Assembly: GCA_037389465.1 (NCBI GenBank)
Contig: JAZARR010000069.1
Location: forward strand, 119,501 to 183,500
Source of the DNA: Baylisascaris procyonis
Lineage: Eukaryota; Nematoda; Chromadorea; Rhabditida; Ascarididae
Direction of reading: 5' to 3'
Length of the DNA: 64,000 nucleotides
This document shows positions 1-14,773 of this stretch, piece by piece. The notes below the pieces were generated by a model. The model saw only the letters and a list, made by a program, of their open reading frames with translations, searched no databases and had not been told where the DNA came from. How positions within the stretch are numbered: the first letter of the stretch is position 1; each line of letters begins with the position of its first letter. A program made the position numbers and the translations under genes.

Positions 1-2003
<2,003 letters not shown>

Positions 2004-3419
2004 AATTTCCGCGGATGTAGCATTTTTTTTCATATTGCGTTTTCAAGTTCCAAGTATTACGGCATGGGGTGTCCAGTGTCAATCATAGCGCTGAGGGGAA
2101 GAAATTTAACCATTGTGCATTTCTTTAGATTTTCGATATTTTCTTATAAAATTCTCCATTACCGATAGTTCTTGCTTCTTTTTTTGAAAAAAGAAAACTA
2201 TCAAGGTGAGGTGAAACACCATTCAGCAAGTTAAGAATAGTGATGACAGTAGTAACATAAGAGAACATAGATATAGCCAGGTAACGAATTCGTTTCTTAC
2301 CAGCGCACGGCTTCGGCATCCACTTTTTCCACTTTTTCATTCCATTGTGCCCTCAAAACTGTCACCGAATCGGCCGGAAATTGATAAGAGTTTACTTTTG
2401 CTTGAATTACAAGAATTCTTCTTTATTATTGCAAAGTGCTGTTTAGAATATTCAAGCCGAGTTAATTTGTCATATCTATTATTTCACTTCTCTGTTAATA
2501 ACGATAAAATCATGCACGTACTTCCTACGGAAGTGCAGCTGCATTATAGACAATTAGACGTTGACAGCATATCTCTTCGAACACCATTTTTGTTTATCGA
2601 TTGATGATGATGACTTGAAAGATCAATGCGAAGAAATACGTTGGGTGATTGATCAAATAAAAGTGTACTGTTTTCTGGACGTATTGAAAATCGAGACAAC
2701 TGGTCCCCAAAAGAGAAATGGACCACATAATGAGCGAAGATATTGGTTGAGTAAGATTCTATCTTGTATTAAGTGCTTCCCATATCGCGAAAACTTTGGA
2801 GAAACAACCTCATCGCTTTACGCAAAACGGCCCGAAAATAGAGAAAAAGACGGCTATCAATTCTTATGGTATTCAAGTTATCGAGAAGAGTGATATAATG
2901 GTTTAGATGTACTTCTGTATCAGCTATCAGGTGTTTTAACAACCGAATGACTTTCTATAAATTGAGCTTTTAGATAAAATTGTCGCCATGATGATTTTCA
3001 TTCTTTACAGGCAGCACTTTTTTGGCAAAGTTCTACACCTACTAACTAAATTACCATCCAACTTTGTCTCCCAATTCTTGATGCATATTCTATTTTTATT
3101 TCAGATATATTTGAGAGTGAAACATAGGTAAATTTAGGCTGTTTTAAGATTCTTTTTTGGGCGATTGATATTTGATTTTCGTGTTTTAATCGCATCTTTA
3201 TTTTTTTGCCAAAATGCGCATACTTCACAAGCTATCACGATGCGGGCGGTTGAGAATAAATTGAGTCAAGACAATAATTGCTGAAACAAATTACTAATCC
3301 GATCATCGAACAGTTCATTTTTGGGGCATTTGAGGAGGCAAATTGCATTTTTATTTCGTCTTTGCATTACTCCTACTATATTTCATGATTGAACATAAAT
3401 TTGGATATAACTTTTCCAG
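2004..3419. other. Non-coding, probably intron upstream of TWK exon
   Basis: AT-rich sequence directly upstream of the first recognisable TWK channel exon. A stretch around 2600-2749 is open, has a good donor after it (TTGA then gtaaga at 2750) and reads as a plausible acidic helix, but it shows no TWK motif and its phase does not join the exon at 3420. It is therefore left unassigned. No first-pore signature is present, so the 5' part of the channel gene must lie outside the window or in unrecognised exons. Confidence 0.5.
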
Positions 3420-4522
3420 GGTATTTATCGCTGGTGTCGCCGTGTTTATTGTATATCTATTGGCAATAAGTGGTGTTTTCGCTATGATGACTGACTGGGA
3501 TTATTTTACAGCGTTTTATTTTCTATTTAATAGTGTAGCTCTAATCGGTAAGTTCATCGATGAAAATTTCCCCATATATTTGGAACTTATGCTTCGTATC
3601 GAGTAAGAGAGTTTTTAGAAACTCTTCATTAAAATAAAAAACAAAAAACTGTGCAATTTTTATATTAATGTATAGATCTTCTCGAAGAAATTCCAGTAAA
3701 GGCTTGTACCGTGATTGTGCACTACTCATTCGAAGGTTCTCGTTGTGCATATCAAAAATCCTTTTGTTTCTTTGCGTATTTTCTATCAAACTATAGAAAA
3801 ATCTCAGAGCATTTCAAAATGATGATGTGTATTACATCTTCCAAAATATTTCATTGTTGATATTCAATCCTCTTGCAGGATTTGGCGATATTTTTCCTGC
3901 CGAGCCGAAAATTATTCTTGTAAATACGTTTTTCATTGTTATGGGTGTCGTTTTGTTCTCGATGTGTTATTTTATTCTGCAAGAGGAGATTCGCGAGAAG
4001 GTTAGTTCGCAAGAAAATATATTTTGATGATTATGAGTGCTCGCGATTTTTATATCGATTTCTTTATTATTAATCACATTTCATCAAAACGTATGAAAAA
4101 TCTAGAGAGTGTTTTTACTTTCCTCCGTGCTTCAAACTTCACGCAATCGCTTGCATATAAAATTTTTTTACCAAGATTGCACAAGATTCCAGATTTCATG
4201 ATATTTAACTTTCCAGATTTCATGATATTTAACTATGATAGAAGTTCCTCTGTAAATTTGGCGTCCATATCATGGATGATCGTTTTTTAAGGCTTTTGAA
4301 GCATCAAGGCGTGCTCGAATGAGTATAAGCAAGTATTCGCATACTTTGATGCAACATACCAAGAATCCATGGTCACGACGTAATTCACCAGCATTTGATA
4401 GCAGTGGTAGTCCAGACCCGAACTCATTCGACAAGTTGCGTAAGAGACGTCAAAGCGCACCAGCTGTGTCGCTTACTGTACCGCCGTTCACATTGAGCCC
4501 AAGAAGCCGGAGTCCTAAGTAG
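3420..4522 (+). CDS. Two-pore-domain (TWK/K2P) potassium channel, 3' part
   Basis: Three exons in matching phase: 3420-3547, 3879-4000 and 4292-4522 (TAG stop), about 159 residues. They encode the third transmembrane segment (from VFIAGVAVF), the second pore loop whose selectivity filter reads IGFGD and is split by the intron after the first base of the filter Gly codon, the fourth transmembrane segment (NTFFIVMGVVLFSMCYF), and a basic, Ser/Pro-rich cytoplasmic tail. K2P channels carry background K+ current at the plasma membrane of nerve and muscle. The family is called from M3-P2-M4 order and the GFGD filter. The N-terminal half with the first pore is missing from the window, so the subfamily cannot be named. 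The tail holds two basic-Ser motifs, RRNS and KRRQSAP. Acceptors are good (ttttccag, tcttgcag) except the last (ttttttaag), which is usable in nematodes. Confidence 0.9.
4187..4234. repeat. Perfect 24-bp tandem duplication in TWK last intron
   Basis: Two identical adjacent 24-mers (4187-4210 and 4211-4234), each starting TTCCAGATTTCATGA. They lie in the last TWK intron (4001-4291), about 57 bases before its acceptor. Each copy carries a TTCCAG that resembles a 3' splice site. Identity without divergence implies a recent duplication. Confidence 0.95.
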
Positions 4523-7500
4523 CTGTGATATTCCCTTAAACGTTATCACGGTCGGTCGTTTAAATGAGGCACTGCTGTGGTAATGCAAGTGCCCCTCTGT
4601 ATAATTAACGCCTTTGTCGTGTTTATCTTTGTTGTTGTTATTGTGATAGAGTATATTCTCTATATTGTATAGTATGTAGTAATCTGCCTTGAAATATAAA
4701 CAAAAAGTGCATAATTCCTAATGTGTCAGTGTTTACCCGTCTTGTGTTAAAGCCACTTTTTTTTTCTCAGCAGTGTTCGAATTGGAACGATGTACTTTGT
4801 TGAAAAGATTATGCAACCCTCTCAATACAACATTACAAAGCACATTTTGAACTCTAGTGAAAACTATTCCCGTACGAAACCGGGACGAGCAATATTGCAT
4901 TGCCGAAATCATAATAGAAGTTCATTTATGAACTGGAATCGGTTCTTATAAATCAAAAGTTGAACATCTACGCACCCACCAAATGTAGACGATGTGACTA
5001 GAGTTATCTTGGGATCGGAATTTCCTCTAAAATCCATTGTTTCTTTCCGAATAAATCATACCATAATGGTCTTGTATTTTAAAGTTATATAAGTGAGATA
5101 GTTTCCTTTTGATAACCGGTTTCTGCATGCATATTGCTCATTCTCTGTGTTGGATTGAGGAGAATTGTAGGTGACCGGAATATGTTCGGGAGTAGTTCGG
5201 CACCCGTTGTATGAAAAATGATTTAGGTGATTCCTTGTCAAGATCATTTACTCATCTCACTCACATCTTGCTGTCGTTATATGGTTCAAACTATGAACGA
5301 AAAACCTCTTTTTTCGAAGAGAAAATGTTCTTTTGTTGGTCATTGTTCTAAGTGGAAATCAAAACCTCAACAAAAAACGACTGTTTGGAGAAGTTAAAGA
5401 CTCCCCATTTATAGTGCTGTACTTAACCTATTCGTTAAGCATTTTTTCAATTGATTATAAGGATACATTATCGTCTCCTCAAGTATTACCATTCTTGGAT
5501 CCTTGAAATGTTTGCTACTCATTGTTTAATCAGAGTGAAATTTGACGGCCACAGCGGGTTGGATTATATGTTCCCGGGTGAGCATCAACTCTTCATTTGC
5601 TGCAAATAATCGTCCTCATTTGTTGAAAGCACGGTAAGCATTGAAAATCGTCTCCGAGGCTGAGAAAAAACTTGCATCTAGCAGCAAATACCCGGCGTCA
5701 TTTTCTCTTCGAAGTAACTTCCTTTGCGACATTTTGGGTGGTCTTTTACAAAGCTCTGAGGATCCCTCTTGGTCCACAATCGGATCGTAAGGTCGCATTT
5801 GTGGCAGATACATATCCCGATAGTCTCCTCCTTGTTTTGAAGTTCTGCTTGGCTGATATGGGTGAACAAATCAGCACGTTAATTTTTCTACTGAATAGGG
5901 AGTCGTGGTGAATAGTAAAATTTATTTTCGGTTAGCTGATGAAACTCTTGTCTCAGTGTGATGGTTTGAAAGTTTTGTACCATATATTGCAAAATGCCTA
6001 CAAAACGAACAGTAATAAACACTTAATGTTCTCGATGATGTTGCATACAGCATAAGAACAAATAATAGTAATCCTCCGAAAATGACATAGACATTCCTCA
6101 ATTGCTATTTTCGATTTCAGTTTCTTATTTTTGATTTGCTTATTTCAAAGAGTACTCATAAACAGCTTAGCGCCTAAGCAGGAGAAATTTACCTGTAAGA
6201 GTTTGCTTGGAAACAAAAAAAAAATTTACCTGTGAAAGAGTGAACACAACAAATATTTATGGTTAAATACGTATTTTTGTGACCTTTTACTTATGTTGCT
6301 TTCATTTGAAACATCCACTAGTGAAACAGTTTCAATTATTTATCACTGATTTCAATAAAAAAAAGCAACATGAAGATTGTGTTTGATAAGAGAAACACAT
6401 AGCAATTCGCATTAAACGTGATTATTTCACTTCAATGTAGATGGCTAATTCAATTTTAGGTTTTTATTAAAATATGCATCTGGCATATGCAATCGACTCA
6501 TACCTATAAAACCTACCCTTTTGCAACTTCTTCGACTCAATCTTTCTTCCTCGTTATTGATACTTGTTATTTTGAATTAGCCATGCGTACATCTCCTGCA
6601 TAATTATTCATCGATCACCCATTCGACGAGAGAAGTATTTATTATAATGAAGTGGTTCAATCGAGAAAATAAAACATAATTCAAAAATTGAGCATGAAAG
6701 ACATAGCTTTCGAGTAAAATCGGTGGATCAAACAATTTCTTTAGAACCGTTCCAATTAGAAAGTTAAAAACGCACTAAACTTGGGCGGCTTTGCAGGACT
6801 GAAAAATGCCTTCATATTGTGATCAACAGCTTCGCTGGTTAATCCGAACATATGAGAGGTCTATAATTTCATCGATCAATTTTATTCGTAGTTACAATGA
6901 ATTATGAGTGAAGCAAATAGCACTGTATGGCAAAGGATCTAGGCAATGAAGCTGTGCAGAATTTGATAGAAATATCGTGCTATGTAGATGCTGCACTACA
7001 CGAGCGATACTGCTAAGCGAAATATTGCTGTGCGTGTATGTAGATTTGATAAATAAAAAAGCCTGGCGCCAGTGCGCTTTGTAGCGCTTTTTAATCGGTA
7101 GCTGAGCTAGCGAACAAAATTTGGAAACGTGGCCCATTTAGATCTATAACGAGACCTCCTTTCACTCGGCCGCAAAAGTGGGAGGAAAATTTTTGTTAAC
7201 ATACAGCTATAAATAGCTTCTTATGCAGTTTTTATGACCATCACCCCGTTCTCAAAAAGATGTCATTATCAAAATAATGTTGGTATCAGCATAACTAATA
7301 TTGCAAGCCAAATAAAGCGAATGCAATTTTTCCTCAAATTTGCCTTTAGGTCAGTATTGCTGTATCAGGTCATACTGAAGTCTCAGTTGTTTCTAAAAAA
7401 GATTTTTTCAACGAATGATCCCAACATCATCTTGTGAAAATTTTGCTCCTAGATTCTCTCAGCATTTGTTGGACATACTTGCTGAGTCTGTTTTATTATG

Positions 7501-8621
7501 AATATTTTCACAATTACTTCTTACAAGTTTTCTGTTGGATGTCTTCTTTGCCTAACTGAATCCAGCACAGATAAAGCTCGCCATATTCAAGGTCGACGGC
7601 CAAACGTCGCGTTCTAAGCGGAAAAACTGCAAGTAACTGGATTGGAGCAATAAACACTACCTAGACGTGGGTGGAAGCTATGAGGATATTCATTGTAAGT
7701 GGCACTCGATGAATATACAGCGGTATGCAAGTTGAGCACGAGCTCTAGCTGATCTTAAAGGAACGTAAACATGAGACTGGTTTGCATTGTTGAAATTTGT
7801 GGCATCGCGTCAACGCATTTATCCGCGCTGCCAGGCTACCAAACTTTCAGTGAGGATTTCTTCGTTGAGGTGCAATTTCTCTCGACGAGTTTTCACACAG
7901 CTACCTATCTACCTATTGAGCCATAGTCTATTCCCATTTAATTTGGCCTCCTTTTCGTCTCAACGTTTCTTGAGTTCATCAACTGCTGCACCAAGGATGT
8001 CCATCCTTCAAATTTTTATGATTTTTGTGCAAGCGAAAAGAACAGTTGTTCTTTTTAGTTGAAGTGAAATTATCTGCTTCTGCTCTTTTTGAATATTTCA
8101 CTAGAGAATGTTTATAAAATTTATCCTCGTATAGAAAATGACTTTCATTTTAATACAACAATGTCCACTTGTTCACCGTTTAATTTGAACTGTTTATTTT
8201 GAAACGTACAGTAAAGTAGTCGTTTCTGGTTTTTCTGTCATATTCATTTTCCACTCAAGAAGTGTCTCGAAATTCTTCTCCTATCTCTCTTCCCCTCCTC
8301 CTTCTGTTTTTCTAATTTTTATGTTTTTCAACACCAGTTTAGATGATTTCAGCAAACGAATATATTTGAGCACTCGTAGCGGCATAAATAACTATCTCAG
8401 TGGTGAAAACTTGGATCAATTTGAATCATACTGCTTCAGAATGTAAATCAACCTTGACCAAGTGATCTTTTTGGCTTTCTCAATGCTTTCGGCATGCAAA
8501 CCATAGGCATGCCGCCAATTTTTTTAATTTTTGTTATTCCCTCATTTCATAGCGGCATCTTTCACAAAAAATAAGCTCCGACAATTTTAATGAGGATCAT
8601 AGAGTTAAATATTAATTCAGA
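4523..8621. other. Intergenic region, TWK to troponin I
   Basis: About 4.1 kb without a supportable gene. It should hold the 3' UTR of the channel (a weak AATATA-type poly(A) signal near 4693) and the promoter and 5' UTR of troponin I. A pyrimidine-rich stretch lies near 8275-8320. Open frames at 5672-5911 and 7787-8062 have no splice context or recognisable domain and were not accepted. A TTAATTCAG acceptor ends at 8620, one base before the troponin start codon. Confidence 0.6.
8611..8621 (+). promoter_or_regulatory. 3' splice acceptor just before troponin I start
   Basis: The sequence ATTAATTCAG ends at 8620 and the ATG begins at 8622. In nematodes an acceptor this close to the start codon is usually either a spliced-leader trans-splice site or the end of a 5' UTR intron. 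No upstream exon could be recognised, so trans-splicing is the simpler reading. Confidence 0.6.
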
Positions 8622-11600
8622 ATGAGCGACGATAACGAGCTTCCTCTCTGCCCTGAAGAAGAGGAAAATGTCCGCTGGGGCGGACCAATGGGAGATGATG
8701 AAGAGGATGATGATGTGAGTTTCTTTCTGCACGCAGAGTTGTCATTTTCAAATGTTGAAAAGCATATCCGCTTACTTAAGCCTTGAAATTCTTTCCGTCA
8801 TGAAATAGGCTGTAGGATTTGTTCCTGCAGTCTCATCACTGTTACGAAGCAAAGGATGGTGAGGATGATTTTAAGTTGTCCTTTCGGTGAACGAAAATAA
8901 AGGCCTTCTTTGATAGGTAGTTTCGACTTTTGATAGGTAGTATAAGGACTGAAAAGTAAAGAAATAGTTGGAGCGATTGAAAGGAAAACATTTTTCACAG
9001 TCATCTTATGGAATTTCCACTCTTTTTGGCAATCTTGCAAAGTATGGATCGTAACGGTATGTAAGGATTGGTAAAATATCATTATTTTCCAATGCGCTTA
9101 TTGTGAAATTTTTGAAATTGCCAGTTGCAAAAATTTTAGACGAAAAAGGCAGCTGCAGAACGTGAGCGAAAGAAGGCGGAAGTGCGTCGTCGCTTAGAGG
9201 AAGCTGGCAGAGCGAAGAAAGCCAAAAAGGGATTTTTGACGCCTGAACGAAAAAAGAAGCTTCGCGTAAGCATTATCTTTTTTGCAGTATTTGATTCCAT
9301 CATTATTTAGGGGAGCAAGCAACAATTCAGTCGCTATTTTTACATCAATTCAAACAGTTTTTATTTTCAGAAGCTGCTAATGATGAAAGCAGCTGAAGAT
9401 CTGAAGCAACAACAAATGCTGAAAGAGCAAGAACGACAACGTATATTGCAAGAAAGAATTATCCCTCTACCAGACCTCGATGCTGCTGATGATGGTTAGC
9501 TAATATGAGTCCAGCATTGTTTGATTTGAAAATCAATTTTGAAAACAAATCCTATTCAAGATAGAAGACTCATTGATGACACCGTTTCGATACATGTCAT
9601 TTTGGTTTAGGCATCTTATGTCTTCTTACTGAAGTCAATTGACAGCAGCACAGATAATTGCGTCCATCAAAAACAACAGATTCTCTCATAGCCTCTTTTT
9701 GTCAAAAATTTAATGCTGTGATAGGTGGCGCGGCACACAGCATGTTATTCGACGTTTCCAAATCTTTTTATGGAGGCAAAAATGGAAATGCTTTACAACG
9801 GCTGATGCGACATGCGTTTTCTTCAAGTTTTCACAAAAACGCCTTACGGCATTATGTTGTCTCTACGCCTGTGTGCAATCACATTCGATGCGTATGGATG
9901 GCTTATGTCGTCACGTAGATGAAGATTACGGCACTGAAATTTCGTGGCGAAGATCTATTCATAGGCGTAGCACTTGTCCTTAAATTTGTTGCAGTTCTTT
10001 CCGTTCTGCGCAAGTGATTCATAAAATCCGTAGATGAATTTTGCTTTGCTTTAGATCAGTCCGGTTTTGGCAACAATTTTGTTTTCGGCCAAGAAATTGA
10101 ACAATGACCGGTTGCATCAGTAGGCACTAATTCCTTGTTTCCAAAATGGCAAAAGCTGCGTTATGCGACAATCGGATCTCTTCGTTTGTGTGTTTGTTTC
10201 TATCTATCCATGTGTACGCTCACTTGTTTAAATTGAGGAACCACAACAGCTAAAATTTGATATCTTCGATCAGCACCATTAGAGAGTCTCTCTACTAAAC
10301 CTTCGAGTTAACCCATCAAATCCTCCGCATCCGGAGGAAGCTAGCGCCATAGTGGGCCAAAAAACTGCTGCTGTTTTACACCTGTCGGATTAAGGATTTG
10401 TACAAACAAACCGATCAGCTAAAATATGAATGCATTACGCGAATATTTTAAAGTCTGCTGACTAATTATGAGAGTGGTAGGTTTGATGGGTGTGGCTGCA
10501 AAAGCGTGTATCGCGGCAAATGCTCTGGAGGGCCCTTTCTTTCGTTTGGGTGTCTACGCTACGGATTGACACGATAAATGGAACTGTTTAGTTGCACCTT
10601 GCATTAGATTCGTCCCTGTTGCGTTTCAGTTGTAACATTAAGAATGGCGGAGGAAAAAAGCAATATTTACTTCACTGTCATTCTCGGAAAAACTGCCTTG
10701 CTTATACTGCGTGATCATCCAATATCCGGCTCAAGGCTTGACGATGCAATCAGCGAGTAGCATCGCGTTTTTAAAGTACGATCTAGCAGGCCCTTAATCA
10801 AATCAATTAAGCAGCATCACGAGCATAGTTTGATGTTGTTAGTCGTTCCTTTCTTTTACAAAGCAAACAAATCACTATGTGCCTGCCAACAACAAGATCC
10901 ATCTCGTATTTCACAACCTTGTGCGATTCCCTTAGAATGCATTAAATTTATTCGCCGTAATCTTGAAACTTTCTGTGAACGAAATGGTGCAGTACCGCAA
11001 AAAGATGCGAAGCTTGTGGGACGACTTGCCACGGAACTAGGCGAATATAGCACCATATTCTGTGAGAGATGCTTTTAGCTGGAGCAGAGTGATGGCACTT
11101 TCCACTTTTCCGATCTTAGTGTTTTCAAAACATTTTTTTTCTTTCAGAAATTTTGCTTTGCGAAGGCTTTTAAAAATCAATTTTTTCACACCACTGGGAA
11201 GCTTTTTCTAACACTTCGACGGCATCAACGAATGAACCTCCAGAAAGACTTTCCACATGACTTATCTGTTATAGAAAGGCAGCCAAAATTCTTTCAGACA
11301 TCAAACAAAACTTGGGAAAACGTGGCGAAGAGCAGAAAATTTTTCTCTCACGAGGAATGAAACAAGGGCAGAATTTCTTTAATGCTAAGATTTGTGAGAA
11401 AAGCTGGATTTGACCATCATTTCTTTCTATCGGTTCTTGGTCCTCCAGAGAGGGAGGAGGAGGGATCGGTCTCTAATACCTCATCCTCCTCCCATTCCTT
11501 TTCGTACACCAATTATCGACATAAATACCTCGATAGTGGTGTTCCCATTTAAATCAACGTTGTTCGCCTTATTACCTTCAATCTATGATTCGTACAGAGC

Positions 11601-14600
11601 AAACTTCATATTCTACTGAGTCTTACTGTTCAGACGTCTCAGTACGAAAACGCCGCTGTGTTAATATCCTTTTACCAAAAGCAGCTGTATGAAAATGACG
11701 TGCCAAAACAGCCTGCACCATTTATGTCACATCATAATGTTTTATTCAAAGCCATATATACATTCCTTCGAAAAAACAATATTCTTTGCATTCGTAGAAA
11801 AACACTTAGGTACGAACATTCCTGCATGAATAATCGAGAGCAAATATATAGAAAAAATTCTTATATATAGAAAACTTCTATTGCAAAGTCGATTGTAGGC
11901 ATGCCAGATTTTTGCCGATAGCCCTGTGGTGAATGAACGTAGCGTCTACCTGTGGGTGCCGATGCCAGGTTTTTCAATTTCCCGTGCGAATACTGTTATC
12001 GACCAAACCAGTCGCCGTTTCATGCCGCATTCCCTCTATGACCGATTGCTTTAATTTCATCATTCCCACTGCGCCATCACGGTATGCAAACCGGACTGAC
12101 GCATAACCTTGCTCAGCATAACGTACCTTCGATATTAAACGTGACAAGTCGCTTTAGATGAGCTAGAGCAAATAGCAAAAGATATGGCGGCAAGGCTCAT
12201 GCAGCTTGAAAGTGAGCACTACGATATCAACTACACCGTTCGTCAGAAGGACTTCGAAATCAATGAGCTAACCATCGCTGTCAACGATCTTCGAGGCAAA
12301 TTGTACGTAACGAAATCTCGTCATGGTCATTCTTTCCCTGGAATTTGATTCCGCTTCACCTTCTTACCTGAAACCCAATCGCTTCCTCTTTTGAATCAAT
12401 ATGAAATGTGTACATTCAAAGCAAGTTGCAACCTTATTCGAATCTCATGTAACATCACCGTAGAGCAAAGAGATGGAAAAGTTGAGTTAGTTGTTAACGT
12501 CCTCATGTAATTCCTGCATTTTAGGAAATCTGGAAGTTTTGTTTTGCCGGAATACAGCTTCCATTTTTAGCACTAAATAATATACACATAGTAAAACTGT
12601 GAAAATAATATTTTTATTTATTTTCAGTGTGAAGCCAACGCTGAAAAAAGTGTCGAAAACGGATAGCAAGTAAGCTGATTCTTTCAATATTTTGTCAAAA
12701 ACCTTTGAATTTTGCGTATAGTATCAGTGAATTTGTTTCTGGTTATGTTCCGCTGTTTCGAATTGATTTCTATTTTTTCCCTCAGGTTCGATAAACTCAA
12801 AAAGAAGGATCAACAGAAGGTTGATTTCCGAACGAATCTGAAAAATGTCGACACGAAGAAATTCGCCCTTGAAGAGGTTTGTTTTCTAATTAAACACAAC
12901 GCTTATTATTTCTCTATGTGAAAAAAAATGGTATCAGCGAATCCTTTAATATGATGACTGAAGTATCGTGACGAATATCCTCGAGTAAATGAAACATTTT
13001 TTGGCCAAGTAGGCGCTAAGAGGTGATATAATATTGTCAAAATGGCCACATTTCTTTGAACGCTGCCATCAAACGAAAATGGTTCCTATCTGAGGAAACG
13101 TTTGCAACAGAGCAATGGTTGTCCCACCGATACTATACCTTCATCCAAAACTCTTTATATGCCACATTATGAACGGACGACGCAATGTTTGTCCTACTTA
13201 CTTAATGAAGGTGTGACGTGAGAGACAAAAATACGAGTGCGACGAGTTTAATTAGAATGAATGCAAGTGTTTATGCGTCATATGTGTGGCAACAGATAGG
13301 GTTATTGCATATATCTTCGCATTTGCGTACCATATATCGTGACTACTTGCTGTGCTCACTGTTCAGCGCTAGGACATCCCGAGGATCACGGTAAGCCTGA
13401 CCCCTAGAGCCCTGACCTTGAAGTTTTGGAAGCCGCAAAGAATTTCAAATGTCCCAGAAAGGAAATTTCCCTTATCGCTCTTAGAAAGGTGTGTGCAGCA
13501 AAAGCGCGCTGTTTGCTATTTTGCCAATCAACGATCAACACGACCATGCTCACTTAAAAATAAACTTTCCCACGTTGAAGTCACAGACTGAAGTAGTGTT
13601 TCAGCTTATTAGTAAGGTGCAGTGGTGCCACTCATTTGTTATGAAGTGCTTTTTAATTTTTTCATTTTTCTTCAAAAAGGATAACTCGATAGCGACTTCG
13701 ATGTGAGTGACTACTCATTGTTTTATTTGCTAGATGTCACAGGGTGGTCAAGCTTGGACATCTATTTGTGGTGAAAACAATTAACAGTGCTTTTCATTAT
13801 TCGGCTTCACCACAGGATAACAATAGAAACGTGTCGGATTCAGGACACTGATATGGGATGGTAGGTCCGATAGCAGATAATTCATAGCGTTTCAGATCGG
13901 AAAATGGTTTGTTCTCCGACAGTGATTTCTTCTGTGTAGCTATTTTTGATGACAGCACATTAATTTGAGACTGCAGTTGGTGCTTATAAAGTTGTTTCAA
14001 AGAACGACTTGAGCATCAGACCCTTACATAGGATTTTCAAATGATGAGTGGTGAGGTTTTTATTCAAAGCCTACATTTTACGACTGATATAAGCAAAATA
14101 AGCATAAATTTGTGAGTTTCTAAAAATTGAACTAAACTCATCAAAATCATAATTCGTTTATAGGGGAACACTAAAATTAAAAACTGGAAATGCATTAGCT
14201 TTATTTATCACCTATAATCGCTTATGTTATAAAAGAGCTATTGAAGAAAATGTGATAGGAGAAAAAATGCTTAAAAAACGAACATGACGAACATAACGCC
14301 ACAAAATGCACGAGAAACATGAGAACCTGAAAATAGAAGAAAACTTAGCGAAATATTTGAAAGTGATAAATGAATTATGTCTTCATAATTAGTTCTCTAA
14401 CATCACACAGAACCAGCGTGATTTGGAAACTCCCTGAATTTGCGTCGCATTGCTTTTATCACAGATGAGAAAATCCAACTCTTACTTTCTCATTCTTGCG
14501 CACTCACTTTTTAAACAAGAGAGATTTATTCGATAACTTTTAGTGGTGAATGATGCTGCTGTGTTTATGTCTCACCACCACAAGAAACCTTCTGCGACAC

Positions 14601-14773
14601 TCCTCTTCATAAATTACGCAATTTTTTGTAATTTTGATGCTCACTATTCGGTTATCAATCGTTGGCGTATTACATTGTTGTTATTCTTCTAAATAGGCGA
14701 TGTCAGAATTTATCAATAATGATAAAATTTCTTGCAGGAAAAGGAGAAAGGAAAAGCCGAGTGGAAAAAATGA
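8622..14773 (+). CDS. tni: Troponin I
   Basis: Complete seven-exon gene: 8622-8714, 9140-9265, 9371-9494, 12158-12302, 12628-12669, 12786-12876, 14738-14773 (TGA). All phases join and the CDS is 657 nt, giving 218 residues. Troponin I is the inhibitory subunit of the thin-filament troponin complex, binding actin and troponin C to block contraction at low Ca2+. Seen here: an acidic N-terminal extension (exon 1, starting [10 protein letters not shown]), the basic helix with [12 protein letters not shown], the [15 protein letters not shown] stretch that contacts troponin C/T, a coiled-coil region ([16 protein letters not shown]), the inhibitory/actin-binding segment [15 protein letters not shown], and a short tail ending AEWKK. 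The start is chosen because a TTAATTCAG acceptor ends one base before the ATG, as expected for SL trans-splicing or a 5' UTR exon. The tail is shorter than in long nematode body-wall isoforms, so a pharyngeal-type paralogue (tni-4-like) is possible. The paralogue is not settled. Confidence 0.96.
9495..12157 (+). other. Troponin I intron 3
   Basis: A 2.66 kb intron with donor gttagc and acceptor gctttag. It holds two modest open frames (9658-9918 and 10830-11078). The second reads rather like protein but has no recognisable family. Nothing else supportable is seen. In other nematodes large introns near the 5' end of muscle genes can carry enhancers, which cannot be judged from this sequence alone. 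Confidence 0.6.
12877..14737 (+). other. Troponin I intron 6
   Basis: A 1.86 kb intron separating the bulk of the gene from an 11-codon last exon. Donor gtttgt, acceptor cttgcag. No gene or repeat was recognised inside. Confidence 0.75.

Noticed and set aside
2600..2749. Upstream TWK exon
   Set aside because: It is open and has a good donor, but there is no channel motif and the phase does not match the exon at 3420.
10830..11078. 82-codon ORF in troponin I intron 3
   Set aside because: Mildly protein-like, but no family recognised and the reverse strand is open over the same span.
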